64,000 nt of DNA from Oscillospiraceae bacterium (GTDB taxonomy: Bacteria; Bacillota; Clostridia; Oscillospirales; Acutalibacteraceae). The notes below the pieces were generated by a model. The model did no database searches. It saw only the letters and a program-made list of their open reading frames with translations, and had not been told where the DNA came from. Positions 9,286-18,151 of this stretch are shown piece after piece. The position numbers and the translations under genes are program-made. The stretch spans positions 20,560-84,559 of the forward strand of contig SVOW01000012.1 of the NCBI GenBank assembly GCA_015066175.1, in the 5' to 3' direction. How positions within the stretch are numbered: the stretch's first letter is position 1; each line of letters opens with the position of its first letter.

Positions 9286-10443
9286 TTGGGCATTAAAGAT
9301 TTTTTTACTAAAAAACGCTCCGATTCTCCCGTAGCAGCAGTGCAGACATCTGCAGGCCGCAGTTTTATGAGCAGTTTTGAAACTTTTTCGCCTGTGTCTT
9401 CTGCTCAGATGAGGCTTTATCGTGATCTGAGAAACGCAGTGCCGATTATTGATGCTGCCATTGACAAGTTAGTACGCCTTGTTTGCTCTTTCACAATCAC
9501 CTGCGATGATAAAAGTGCAGAAAAAGAAATGCAGAATTTTTTAAGCAAAGTGCCTGTAGGCGGCAACACAAGAGGTCTTGAATCGTTCATCTCCATTTAT
9601 TTTGATGAACTTCTCACCTGTGGCACAGCTGTAGGCGAAATTATCCCCACTGTGTCAGGCTCTTTCGGTGCTCTTTACAACACATGCCTTGATGATATCC
9701 AGCTGAAAAGAAACGAAAACGGTTTTGATGTTGATATCTGCCTTTGCAGTGTAGGCGAAGCAAAACCTTCAAGGCCTGAACTGCTGATGATGTCTGTGCT
9801 TAACCCCACACCGGGGCATCTTGAAGGCAATTCTCTGCTTAAAGGACTTCCTTTTGTAAGTTCAATTCTGATGAAAATCTACAACACTATCGGCACTAAT
9901 TTTGAACGAGTGGGAAATGTAAGATACGCTGTAACCTACAAACCGCAGAATGATGCACTGGATAAGGCCTACGCAAAAGAAAGAGCCTTGCAGATTGCTT
10001 CCGAATGGAGCAAAGCCATGAATTCTTCAGGCTCTGTGCACGATTTTGTGGCTGTTGGCGATGTGCAGATAAAAGCAATCGGCGCTGACAATCAGATTCT
10101 TGACTGCGAAGTGCCGGTCAGACAGATGCTTGAACAGATTGTTTCAAAGACAGGCTTACCTCCCTTTATGCTTGGTCTTACATGGTCTTCAACTGAAAGA
10201 ATGTCGGCTCAGCAGGCAGATATTCTCACAAGCGAGCTTGAACATTACAGAAAGATTCTTGAGCCTGTGCTTCTTAAAATAGGCAACACCTATCTTCGTA
10301 TGAACGGCTACACAAGCGAAGCTCAGGTTGAATGGAAAGACATCTGCCTGCAGGATGCTGTTGAAACAGCAAAAGCAAGGCTTTACAATGCACAAGCAGA
10401 AAAAACAGAAAAGGAGGAGTCACTTAATGAAAAAAAACTTTGA
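9286..10443 (+). CDS. Phage portal protein
   Basis: A 385-residue portal, the dodecameric ring at the capsid vertex. It starts at TTG 9286 with AAAGGAGG 9 bases upstream; no ATG fits. The N-terminal YRDLRNAVPIIDAAIDKLVRL, central NPTPGHLEGNSLL and C-terminal EQIVSKTGLPPFMLGL...ERMSAQQADILTSELEHYRK patterns are characteristic of HK97/SPP1-type portals. It overlaps the next gene by 17 bases. The C-terminal tail is highly charged. Confidence 0.9.
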   Translation: MGIKDFFTKKRSDSPVAAVQTSAGRSFMSSFETFSPVSSAQMRLYRDLRNAVPIIDAAIDKLVRLVCSFTITCDDKSAEKEMQNFLSKVPVGGNTRGLESFISIYFDELLTCGTAVGEIIPTVSGSFGALYNTCLDDIQLKRNENGFDVDICLCSVGEAKPSRPELLMMSVLNPTPGHLEGNSLLKGLPFVSSILMKIYNTIGTNFERVGNVRYAVTYKPQNDALDKAYAKERALQIASEWSKAMNSSGSVHDFVAVGDVQIKAIGADNQILDCEVPVRQMLEQIVSKTGLPPFMLGLTWSSTERMSAQQADILTSELEHYRKILEPVLLKIGNTYLRMNGYTSEAQVEWKDICLQDAVETAKARLYNAQAEKTEKEESLNEKKL

Positions 10444-11281
10444 TAACGCAATTTCACTTTGTTCTGTTACGGAAGAAGAACTTGCACTCATCAATAAATA
10501 TTCTCTGACAGAACTTAAAGCAGATGATATTTTCGCCTTCAACGTGGTACTGTGCGACAATGAAATAGACAGAGACCTTGAATGTTTTGATATGCAGTCA
10601 CTTAAAACTTTATCAGAACTTTACATCGGTAAAACAGGCATTCTCAACCACGAAATGAAAGCAGAAAATCAGATTGCGAGAATTTACCACACTGAAATTG
10701 AAGTAATCGAAACACAGAAAACTTCCGCAGGCGAAACTTATGCACGCCTTAAAGCACGGGCATATATGCTTAAAAACCAGAAGAATATGCCGTTGATTGA
10801 CGAAATCTGCGCAGGCATAAAAAAAGAAGTGAGCATCAACTGTGCCGTAAGCGAAATCGTGTGCAGCGTGTGCGGAAAGAATATGAAAAAAGAAAGATGT
10901 GACCACAGAAAAGGTAAAAACTGTTACCACATCTTAAAAAATCCTACTGATGCATATGAATGGTCTTTTGTGGCTGTGCCTGCACAGAAAAACGCAGGTA
11001 CAGTGAAAAAATTCAGCAAAGAAAACGCAAGTGCAGAAATTGAAAATCTTACTTTAATTGCAGAGAAATATAAAAATTTTCTCAGGCAGGAAATTGTGAA
11101 GCTTTCTGCAGCCATTTCACCCCAGTTGAGCGTAAAGAGCATTGAAAACATCTGTTCTTCACTTGATATTGATGCTCTCGAAAACTTAAGAAAAGACTAT
11201 CTTCAGGCTGAAAAATCAACCTTCAGACCTCAGCTTTCAATCAAGGAAAATGAAAGCTCAATCGACGGATTCAAGATTTAA
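10427..11281 (+). CDS. Head maturation protease-like protein
   Basis: 284 residues from ATG 10427 (AAGGAGG 8 bases upstream), inside the end of the portal gene. Its place between portal and capsid, and segments such as GILNHEM near residue 67, KKEVSINCAVSE near 127 and AYEWSFVAVPA near 180, match prohead proteases of the HK97/S78 kind, which cut scaffold and capsid. A Cys pair (CSVCGKN, then CDHRKGKNC) forms a possible zinc knuckle, unusual for this family. The C-terminal helical region could act as a fused scaffold. Confidence 0.65.
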   Translation: MKKNFDNAISLCSVTEEELALINKYSLTELKADDIFAFNVVLCDNEIDRDLECFDMQSLKTLSELYIGKTGILNHEMKAENQIARIYHTEIEVIETQKTSAGETYARLKARAYMLKNQKNMPLIDEICAGIKKEVSINCAVSEIVCSVCGKNMKKERCDHRKGKNCYHILKNPTDAYEWSFVAVPAQKNAGTVKKFSKENASAEIENLTLIAEKYKNFLRQEIVKLSAAISPQLSVKSIENICSSLDIDALENLRKDYLQAEKSTFRPQLSIKENESSIDGFKI

Positions 11282-11299
11282 AAAGAAAGGAAATTTGAA

Positions 11300-11641
11300 A
11301 TGAAAGTATCATTTAACGGTTTTAACGACAAGGCTCTCACATTTATGTGCGGAGAAGAAATTACTAAAGGCTACCCTGTGAAAATCTCATCAAAGCATAC
11401 TGTTGCAATGTCAAATGCTGATGAGGAATTTATCGGAATCTGCCTTGAATCAGACAACGAAAATGCAGTTGTGCAGGTGTCAGGTTATGTGAAGATGAAT
11501 TATTCCGACACAGTCCCCTCTCTCGGCAGAAACTTTTTCATCTGCGCTGCAGACGGCACTGTGAAAGAAAGCACTGACGGCACACCTGTTATTGTGCTCG
11601 GTGTAGACAGCACAGACACAACTGTTGAATTTTTGTTTTAA
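11300..11641 (+). CDS. Capsid decoration/head-fibre-like protein
   Basis: A 113-residue beta-rich protein between protease and capsid genes. The pattern FMCGEEITKGYPVKIS...VQVSGYVKMNYSDTVPSLG recalls DUF2190/head decoration proteins that trimerise on capsids. SD GAAAGGAAA. The position in the operon supports the call; no catalytic motif is seen. Confidence 0.6.
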   Translation: MKVSFNGFNDKALTFMCGEEITKGYPVKISSKHTVAMSNADEEFIGICLESDNENAVVQVSGYVKMNYSDTVPSLGRNFFICAADGTVKESTDGTPVIVLGVDSTDTTVEFLF

Positions 11642-11661
11642 TTAGGAAAGGAGATTTTACT

Positions 11662-12669
11662 ATGGCAACATTTGACACTTTAAGACTTGAAAAAGGACTT
11701 TACAACACTTCATCATCTTTTTCTGCTGAACTTGAAAAACTTGACCCCTCTGAAAACTACAAAGGCACTCAGCTTGAGGGTCTTGACGCTTTCCAGCGAC
11801 AGCTCAAACGCTTTGACATCAAAGTAAGCGGTCCTAAAAGCGACACTATTGAAAAGTTTTTCAGAACCTCTGATTCATCTGCACTTTTCCCTGAATATGT
11901 ATCACGTGCAGTAAGACAGGGCATGCAGGAGGCTGATGTCCTCCCCCGCATTATCGCTTCAACAACAAATATCAATTCTCTTGACTATCGTGCAATCACA
12001 TCTTCTCTTTCTGACGAAGACAAAGAACTTGTGCGTGTAGGCGAAGGTGCTTACATTCCTGAAACAACAATCAAAACTCAGGACAACCTTGTTACACTCA
12101 GAAAACGCGGCAGAATGCTTGTGGCTTCTTATGAAGCAATCAGATTTCAGCACTTTGATGTTTTCACAGTTACTCTCAAGCAGATTGGTGCTTACATTGC
12201 ACGTGCACAGCTTAAAGATGCTGTTGCAACTCTTATCGGCGGCGACGGCAACGACAACGCTGCAGAAGTATTCTCAGTTGAAGAAGCAGGCGAACTTACT
12301 TACGGCGATATGGTTGATTTCTGGAATAAATTCTCTCCCTATGAAATGAACACAATTATTGCAAGTGCAGACGTTACTGCAAAAATGCTTAAACTTCCCG
12401 AATTCAGGGATTCTGCAGCGTCACTTGATTTCCATGCAAGCGGCAGAATGATTACACCTGTTGGTGCTGACCTTATCAAATCAAATGCAGTTGAATCAGG
12501 CAAACTTATCGGCCTTGACAAAACATGCGCCCTTGAAATGGTAACAGCAGGCGAAGTTCTCACAGAATACGACAAGCTTATCGACAGACAGCTTGAACGT
12601 GCGGCAATCACTTCTATTGCAGGTTTCTCAAAAATCTTCACAGACGCTTCTAAAGTGCTTGAAGTTTAA
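11662..12669 (+). CDS. Major capsid protein, HK97-fold type
   Basis: A 335-residue protein with typical layout: an N-terminal arm (about 1-60), an E-loop/P-domain region with LRKRGRMLVASYEAIRFQ near 150, then an A-domain with EMNTIIASADVTAKMLKLPEF near 230 and GADLIKSNAV near 265. No N-terminal scaffold domain longer than about 60 residues is obvious. SD AAAGGAGA. It forms the icosahedral shell. The sequence is intact. Confidence 0.85.
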   Translation: MATFDTLRLEKGLYNTSSSFSAELEKLDPSENYKGTQLEGLDAFQRQLKRFDIKVSGPKSDTIEKFFRTSDSSALFPEYVSRAVRQGMQEADVLPRIIASTTNINSLDYRAITSSLSDEDKELVRVGEGAYIPETTIKTQDNLVTLRKRGRMLVASYEAIRFQHFDVFTVTLKQIGAYIARAQLKDAVATLIGGDGNDNAAEVFSVEEAGELTYGDMVDFWNKFSPYEMNTIIASADVTAKMLKLPEFRDSAASLDFHASGRMITPVGADLIKSNAVESGKLIGLDKTCALEMVTAGEVLTEYDKLIDRQLERAAITSIAGFSKIFTDASKVLEV

Positions 12670-12683
12670 TTAAGGAGAAACTT

Positions 12684-13046
12684 ATGACAAGTCAATGGAA
12701 AGTACTTGCAAGGTTTAAGCAATTATCTCCCATAGACGACGCGGAGGCAGAAAAAATTCTGCCTCTGTGTGTGGTGAATCTTGAACGTGTTATTGCTCAG
12801 TTGAGAGAAGATGCAGATAAAAACGATGTCAGAATAACTGAAGCGGCTGCCGCATTGACTTATTATGACTACGTTTTAAGAACTTCTGCTCAGGCAGATG
12901 CTGTCACAAGCTTCAAAGCCGGTGACATCACAGTAAGCAAAACTGCATCGTCTTTATCTGACGCTGCACAAAAAATCAAAACAGATGCATTGCTTGAACT
13001 TGCACCTTTAATGAAAGATACACGATTTCTTTTTATAAACATATAG
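12684..13046 (+). CDS. Head-tail connector/adaptor-like protein
   Basis: A 120-residue mostly helical protein directly after the capsid gene, where HK97 gp6/SPP1 gp15-type adaptors occur. It has segments such as DAEAEKILPLCVVNLERVI and EAAAALTYYDYVL. SD AAGGAGA. Assigned by position and helical pattern; direct homology not established here. Confidence 0.5.
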   Translation: MTSQWKVLARFKQLSPIDDAEAEKILPLCVVNLERVIAQLREDADKNDVRITEAAAALTYYDYVLRTSAQADAVTSFKAGDITVSKTASSLSDAAQKIKTDALLELAPLMKDTRFLFINI

Positions 13047-13056
13047 GAGATTTCTG

Positions 13057-13392
13057 ATGACACTTGACAATTTATTTTCTACATACGGCAGAGAAGCACA
13101 GATGCATAACGAAAACGGCTGGAGCAGCGGAATTTACCATTGCTTTATCCAGCCGTTGAGATATAAAAATAAGATGTATCTTGACGGAATCAACACACCT
13201 ATCGGTTACAACAGTCAGGGACATTACCTTTATATCGGCCCTGCAAACCATGACCTGACGGGAATCACAGACTCAAGCACATGGATTTCTTCAGATGGTG
13301 TAAAGTATAAAGTTGACAGAAGTGAAAAAGTTTATTTCGGCAACAAAGTGCTCTACATCTGGGCAATTATCAAAACTATCGTAGAAGTTTAA
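13057..13392 (+). CDS. Head completion/stopper-like protein
   Basis: A 111-residue beta-rich protein (for example YHCFIQPLRYKNK near residue 27, ending VYFGNKVLYIWAIIKTIVEV). It occupies the slot normally taken by a stopper or joining protein. SD ATAGGAGA. No recognisable motif; assigned by context. Confidence 0.45.
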   Translation: MTLDNLFSTYGREAQMHNENGWSSGIYHCFIQPLRYKNKMYLDGINTPIGYNSQGHYLYIGPANHDLTGITDSSTWISSDGVKYKVDRSEKVYFGNKVLYIWAIIKTIVEV

Positions 13393-13404
13393 GGAGGTTT
13401 TATT

Positions 13405-14253
13405 CTGAGCAGTACAATAAGCGGAATGCCCCAATCTATAGTCAATTGGCTGAAAAAAATTCCTGACCTTAAATATATCACTTTTATGACGGAATATCCG
13501 CCTCAGGCAAAAGCAGTGCCACTGAGAAATTCAATTGTTTCCGTAGGTCTTGCAGAGGTGAAAATAACAGACCTTTTCAGAGAAAATGAAGATGGTGAGC
13601 TTGTGCGTGATGAATATTGCAGGCAGGCTGATATCCACATTGTGCTTGGCATTCACGTGCCTGACGCTCTCGGCGGCAGCACCTGCCATGAGGTTTTTTC
13701 AACAATTGTGGATTACCTTACATTTTCTTCAGACCTGAATATTATTTCTTCCACCTGCGAGCACGTAACATCAGACAGAAACACAGAATCGCTCGTTATG
13801 AATGCCGACATTCACATCGGTGCAGAATTCTGCCCTGCTGATGAAACAGGGCTTAATTTTCAATCTTTTGCAAGCAAAATTTTTTTCTGCAAACATCATA
13901 TGGACGGTATGTCTTTACATATTTCAGACGATGAAAGAGAATCCTGGAATTCGCCTTGTGTAATCGGCTCATACATCGGAAGCGGTCTTGCGACAAGAAG
14001 CATAAATCTTGGTTTTGAGCCAAAATTTGTTTTCGCCTTTGCGCTGGGTTACTCCCCTTTCGGCGTTGATTTTGAAAAACAGGAAGGACAGATTTATTTC
14101 GGTTATTCAGTTTCTGATTTACACGGTTCAACCTGCGTGGAATGTACTTCAAACGGATTCAGAGTGCACAACGGCTCATCTTATGAGGTAGATAATGTTA
14201 CGCCTATTCTCAACGAAATAGGATATACTTATTTTTATTTTGCAGTTAAATAA
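13405..14253 (+). CDS. Tail-terminator-like domain fused to fibre-like domain
   Basis: Last gene of the cassette. GGAGG (13393-13397) lies 7 bases before an in-frame CTG at 13405; the first ATG (13426) has no SD, so 282 residues are likely. Residues 1-150 (VNWLKKIP, RNSIVSVGLAEVKI, DEYCRQADIHIVLGIHVP) look like phage tail-terminator or minor structural proteins. Residues from about 170 (SINLGFEPKFVFAFALGYS ... GFRVHNGSSYEVDN) look like the beta-sandwich C-terminus of tail fibre or receptor-binding proteins. The combination in one chain, with no tail genes after it, is odd. Confidence 0.5.
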   Translation: MSSTISGMPQSIVNWLKKIPDLKYITFMTEYPPQAKAVPLRNSIVSVGLAEVKITDLFRENEDGELVRDEYCRQADIHIVLGIHVPDALGGSTCHEVFSTIVDYLTFSSDLNIISSTCEHVTSDRNTESLVMNADIHIGAEFCPADETGLNFQSFASKIFFCKHHMDGMSLHISDDERESWNSPCVIGSYIGSGLATRSINLGFEPKFVFAFALGYSPFGVDFEKQEGQIYFGYSVSDLHGSTCVECTSNGFRVHNGSSYEVDNVTPILNEIGYTYFYFAVK

Positions 14254-14269
14254 AACTTAAAAAAGCAAA

Positions 14270-14305
14270 AACCGGACTACCCTTGCAGGTAATCCGGTTC
14301 TTTTT
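14270..14305. terminator. Bidirectional terminator between head operon and ferredoxin
   Basis: A 12-bp stem with one mismatch (AACCGGACTACC / GGTAATCCGGTT), loop CTTGCA. It is followed by CTTTTT on plus and by a T-rich stretch on minus, between two convergent genes. Confidence 0.85.
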
Positions 14306-14314
14306 CACTTATAA

Positions 14315-14485
14315 TTATGCCTGTTCAGGAGCTCCTACGGGGCAAGCATCTGCACAGCTACCGCAATCGATACAAGCATCTGCGTCGATAACGTATTTAT
14401 CTGCGCCTTCAGAAATTGCCTCAACGGGACATTCGCCTGCGCATGCGCCGCAAGAAATGCATTCGTCGTTGATGATATAAGCCAT
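14315..14485 (-). CDS. Small 2[4Fe-4S] ferredoxin
   Basis: A 56-residue clostridial-type ferredoxin with two full CxxCxxCxxxCP motifs (CISCGACAGECP near residue 9 and CIDCGSCADACP near 38). The two cubane clusters carry low-potential electrons for cytoplasmic redox enzymes. ATG at 14485 with GGGAGG upstream. It is a single gene with its own promoter. Confidence 0.97.
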   Translation of the reverse strand: MAYIINDECISCGACAGECPVEAISEGADKYVIDADACIDCGSCADACPVGAPEQA

Positions 14486-14516
14486 TATTCGTACCTCCCT
14501 TTTAATTTATGACTCT

Positions 14517-14544
14517 ATTCTATCATATATTTCATAAAAATCAA
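14517..14544 (-). promoter_or_regulatory. Promoter of the ferredoxin gene
   Basis: On the minus strand TTGATT (14544-14539), 16 bases, TAGAAT (14522-14517), about 32 bases before the start codon. Confidence 0.6.
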
Positions 14545-14644
14545 GTGTTTTTTTGAAATATATATGCAATGGTAAAAAATTAATAATATTTATGAACTGA
14601 TGTGAAATTTTATAACAAAAATTCAAAACCAGAAAATAATCATA

Positions 14645-15511
14645 TTATGATTCAATGCCTTTAAGTGCTTCAAGCTCTTCTTTTTCGATTTTGATGTGAC
14701 CGTCTTTGATAACTTTTACATCGTGGCGGTCAAAAGTCTGGGGAGCTGCACCTGGACGACGGTCAAGATTAACTTTAAGTGTGCCTTTAAGAAGGTTTAT
14801 TTCTGACACAACGCCTCTGCCCTCACTAGTTTCTACGATAGCACCAACTTTGGGAGTTACTCTAAGAAGATGTTCATAAGCATCCTGCTCATATTTAAGG
14901 CAACACATAAGTCTGCCGCAAGTGCCGCTGATTTTTGTGGGATTAAGTGACAAACCCTGTTCTTTTGCCATTTTGATTGAAACAGGCTGAAAATCGCCGA
15001 GAAAACTTGAACAGCACAGAGGTCTGCCGCACATTCCCAAGCCACCTATCATCTTTGATTCATCTCTTACACCAATCTGACGAAGTTCAATTCTTGTTCT
15101 GAAAACTGATGCTAAATCTTTAACAAGCTCTCTGAAGTCAACTCTGCCGTCTGATGTGAAATAGAAAAGAATCTTGCTGTTGTCGAAAGTATATTCAGCT
15201 TCAACAAGTTTCATGTCAAGGCTATGCTTTTCGATTTTTTCAAGACAGATATCAAAAGCCTTTTTTTCTTTTTCTTTATTCTGTTTAACGATGTTAAGGT
15301 CTTCTTCGGTAGCAATTCTGATAAGTTTTTTAAGGGGATGAATAATTTTTTCATCTTCCACTTCTCTGTTTTCTGCTGCAACTTCGCCACATTCAATTCC
15401 GCGTGCAGTTTCAACTATAACTTTATCAAATTTTTTAAGCTGTTTGCCGTCAGGGTCAAAGAAATAAACTTTGCCTACATCTTTGAATCTTACGCCGATT
15501 ACTTCAGCCAT
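14645..15511 (-). CDS. ricT: PSP1-domain protein RicT (YaaT)
   Basis: A 288-residue cytoplasmic PSP1 protein. In Bacillus RicT works with RicA and RicF, in a complex carrying Fe-S clusters, to steer RNase Y mRNA processing and to promote sporulation and competence. Conserved Cys motifs are visible: CGRPLCC near residue 163 and CGRLMCC near 200. The C-terminal ends with a charged helix. The neighbour holB, 25 bases upstream, is the usual partner in Firmicutes. SD AGAGAGGAAA. Confidence 0.93.
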   Translation of the reverse strand: MAEVIGVRFKDVGKVYFFDPDGKQLKKFDKVIVETARGIECGEVAAENREVEDEKIIHPLKKLIRIATEEDLNIVKQNKEKEKKAFDICLEKIEKHSLDMKLVEAEYTFDNSKILFYFTSDGRVDFRELVKDLASVFRTRIELRQIGVRDESKMIGGLGMCGRPLCCSSFLGDFQPVSIKMAKEQGLSLNPTKISGTCGRLMCCLKYEQDAYEHLLRVTPKVGAIVETSEGRGVVSEINLLKGTLKVNLDRRPGAAPQTFDRHDVKVIKDGHIKIEKEELEALKGIES

Positions 15512-15536
15512 ATATTTTTCCTCTCTTTCGTATATA

Positions 15537-16418
15537 TCAGACTTTCAGACTGCTTGAAAGCCTTGCTAAAAGCAGATTATGGTTTGCATAATACTGCATG
15601 CTCTGCAGTGCTTCATTAACAACATCTGCAGCTTTCATAATTTTTTCGGCAGTCATTGCTGATGAAAGTTCTTTTGCCGTTTCAACATTCTGAGAAAGGC
15701 AGTTTGAAGCTGAATTTTTCAGTGCAACAGCATCTCTCAGAATAAGTATAACTTCTTCCAACGCCAATTTCAAGCCATCTTTGTCTTTTTCAAAAGCACC
15801 AAGCGTTTTCATCATTTCGATTTCGCTGTCAGACATAATTGCTTTTGCGATTTTGGCACCATTTTCAAAAGATGCTTCAAGCTTCTTTTTTGTCACACTG
15901 TCGTCTGACAATTCGCCTAATCTGAAAGCGGCACAACGTGATTTCACCGTCTGCAGCAGCATTGCTTTATCTTCACATTCAAGTATGAAATTAACGTATG
16001 ACGGCGGCTCTTCAAGCACTTTGAGGAAAGCATTCATTGCCGTTTCGTTCATTTTATGGGCAGATGTTATAATATAAACTTTTCTTTCTGCTTCGTTAGG
16101 CACAACGTAAGCATCACTTCTTACGTTTCTTATATCTTCAACTGAAACTGTTTTTGATTTGTTGGTGCCTTCAACTTTTTTTATATCAACGTGTGAGCCT
16201 GATTCTGCTTTAAGGCAGTTGGCACATTTTCCGCAAGGACGTAAAAGTCTTTCTTCATCTGAACACACCAGAGCCTTTGCAATGAATTCTGCACATTCAA
16301 TGCGTTTTGTGCTGCTGGCACCTTCTAAAATTATTGCATGAGGAAGCCTTCCGCTGTCAAAAGCAGAAGAAATAAGTTCTTTAAATTTTGCGTCATATTC
16401 TCTGTTTTCAAAATTCAT
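15537..16418 (-). CDS. holB: DNA polymerase III delta' subunit
   Basis: A 293-residue clamp-loader subunit with an AAA+ fold. The P-loop is degenerate (LEGASSTKR near residue 31), as expected for delta', which does not hydrolyse ATP. A zinc module CGKCANC lies near 62-69, and the conserved ETAMNAFLKVLEEPP near 125 and SRC near 160 support the call. It overlaps the upstream queG-like gene by 11 bases and lies just before ricT, the standard order. Confidence 0.92.
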   Translation of the reverse strand: MNFENREYDAKFKELISSAFDSGRLPHAIILEGASSTKRIECAEFIAKALVCSDEERLLRPCGKCANCLKAESGSHVDIKKVEGTNKSKTVSVEDIRNVRSDAYVVPNEAERKVYIITSAHKMNETAMNAFLKVLEEPPSYVNFILECEDKAMLLQTVKSRCAAFRLGELSDDSVTKKKLEASFENGAKIAKAIMSDSEIEMMKTLGAFEKDKDGLKLALEEVILILRDAVALKNSASNCLSQNVETAKELSSAMTAEKIMKAADVVNEALQSMQYYANHNLLLARLSSSLKV

Positions 16419-17208
16419 TACTTACTGTCCTCAGGTTTCTTTTTATAACTTTTTCGCCACGCCAGGCAAATGCTCTGCCACCGATTTCCGTATCTGGTGT
16501 AACAAAAGGCTCTGCACTTTTTATAAACTCTTCAAGAGTTGTTTTTTCTGCATTTATGTTATAGGGGCATGCTTTCTGGCATTCATCGCATCCCCATGCA
16601 CAACCGAGATTTTTCATCATGGCTGCATATTCTTCAGGTATTTCACCTTTTTTCTGAGAAATGTGAGAAAGGCATCTGTCAGGGTCAAAAATTTCCTCTT
16701 TCAGCACTCCTGTGGGGCAGGCTTCAAGACATTTTGAACAACCGTGACAAAGTTTAATTTCTTTATTCTCACAATGTATTTCCAGGTCGGTTACTATTTC
16801 GCCGATGAAAATCCACGAGCCATATTTTTCATTTATAAGAAGTCCGTTTTTTCCTTTGACGCCTACACCGCTTTTTGCTGCGGCGTAAACTTCGGGAATC
16901 GGCGAATTATCTGCAAAAAACACAAATTCATTCTGCGGATAATTTTCTTTCAGTTTATCTGCCATAAGAGAAAGATAAAAGGAAGAAACTTCGTGATAAT
17001 CCCTTACTACGGCATAACGTGAAACATTGCTGTTTTCATATGCTTCTTCGCCGAGATAGTAGGGAAAAAGAATTGTTATTACTGTTTTGGCATTAAGAGG
17101 AATACGCGATTTTGCTCTGCAATCAATTAGAAAATCTTTTATTTCATCAAAGCTGCAGAATCCGTAAACTTCACAGTATTCATCAAGAATTTTTCTGATT
17201 TTTTCCAT
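16408..17208 (-). CDS. QueG-like double-cubane iron-sulfur protein (short)
   Basis: A 266-residue protein resembling epoxyqueuosine reductase (QueG), which reduces epoxyqueuosine in tRNA to queuosine using cobalamin and two [4Fe-4S] clusters. Cluster motifs are CHGCSKCLEACP near residue 155 and GCDECQKACP near 205. The N-terminal half has the family pattern (VKGKNGLLINEKYGSWIFIGEI). It is about 100 residues shorter than typical QueG because the HEAT-like C-terminal part is missing; many clostridial homologues share this form and their role is less certain. Three bases after it the AEC gene stops, so they share a transcript. Confidence 0.7.
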   Translation of the reverse strand: MEKIRKILDEYCEVYGFCSFDEIKDFLIDCRAKSRIPLNAKTVITILFPYYLGEEAYENSNVSRYAVVRDYHEVSSFYLSLMADKLKENYPQNEFVFFADNSPIPEVYAAAKSGVGVKGKNGLLINEKYGSWIFIGEIVTDLEIHCENKEIKLCHGCSKCLEACPTGVLKEEIFDPDRCLSHISQKKGEIPEEYAAMMKNLGCAWGCDECQKACPYNINAEKTTLEEFIKSAEPFVTPDTEIGGRAFAWRGEKVIKRNLRTVSNEF

Positions 17209-17211
17209 AGC

Positions 17212-18138
17212 TTATATCTGTTGCCCTAAAGCAATCATAAACGGCATTGTAACGATGCTCAGAAAACTTACAAGTGCCACTACCTTTGACGCACAGGGCG
17301 CATCTTTATCATATTTTGCTGCAAACATAACTGTGTTGTTGGCACTGGGTGCAGAGCTTGAAAGAACAATTGACGACACAAGCACGCCTGTAAAGCCAAA
17401 AATTTTGAAAAGCCCCATCATACACAATGGCAACACAATAAGTTTCAGCAACGCAGTAAGATAAACACGTTTATCGCTGAACATTGTTTTCAGGTCTGTG
17501 TTTGCAAGATATGTGCCGAAGAAAATCATTGCAAGGGGTGTGTTGAGTGATGCAAGATAATCAACGGGTGTGTTGATTATTTCAGGCAGTTTTATGCCGA
17601 AAATAAACAACGGTAAGCCGATTAAAACTGCTATTGTGCCGGGATTGAGAATCAATTTTTTCACATCAAAGCCTTTATAGCCTGTCATAACCTTGATACC
17701 ATGAGTGAATGAGAAAATATTGAAAACCATTACCACAACTGAGCAATAGAAAACACCTTCTGCGCCCAGAACTGCATTTGCAAGAGGCAGAGCCATATAG
17801 CCTACGTTTCCGTAGTTTGATGCGAATTTATAAATGCTGTTATCTTTTTTTGATTTATCCCTGAAAAAGGGCATTGCAATTAACGCACCCACAACCTGGA
17901 TTCCCACTGCAAACACAAATGCAAGAAGGAGTTTTTTGTAGTTTTCCGGTGTGTTATCCATTGACATAAAAGCTGTCACGATAACAGCAGGGGTGATTAT
18001 ATAAAAGAGGAGGTCATTGGAAAGTCTTGCCGTTTTTTCTTTGAAAAGTCCTGTTTTATCGCAGATAAATCCAACTGCAACAAGAATATAAAGAATGCCC
18101 ACTTGTTTTGCGGCAATAGCAAGATTTTGCAAAAACAC
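17212..18138 (-). CDS. AEC-family membrane transporter
   Basis: A 308-residue membrane protein with about ten hydrophobic segments, matching the auxin efflux carrier (AEC, PF03547) family that exports or imports organic acids and similar solutes. Start is GTG 18138 after AGGAGGAG. NYGNVGYMALPLANAVLG near residue 108 and SSAPSANNTVMFAAKYD near 268 are the family's conserved half-helix regions. It lies 13 bases after the membrane protein gene. Substrate unknown. Confidence 0.85.
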   Translation of the reverse strand: MFLQNLAIAAKQVGILYILVAVGFICDKTGLFKEKTARLSNDLLFYIITPAVIVTAFMSMDNTPENYKKLLLAFVFAVGIQVVGALIAMPFFRDKSKKDNSIYKFASNYGNVGYMALPLANAVLGAEGVFYCSVVVMVFNIFSFTHGIKVMTGYKGFDVKKLILNPGTIAVLIGLPLFIFGIKLPEIINTPVDYLASLNTPLAMIFFGTYLANTDLKTMFSDKRVYLTALLKLIVLPLCMMGLFKIFGFTGVLVSSIVLSSSAPSANNTVMFAAKYDKDAPCASKVVALVSFLSIVTMPFMIALGQQI

Positions 18139-18151
18139 TTTATTTCTCCTC

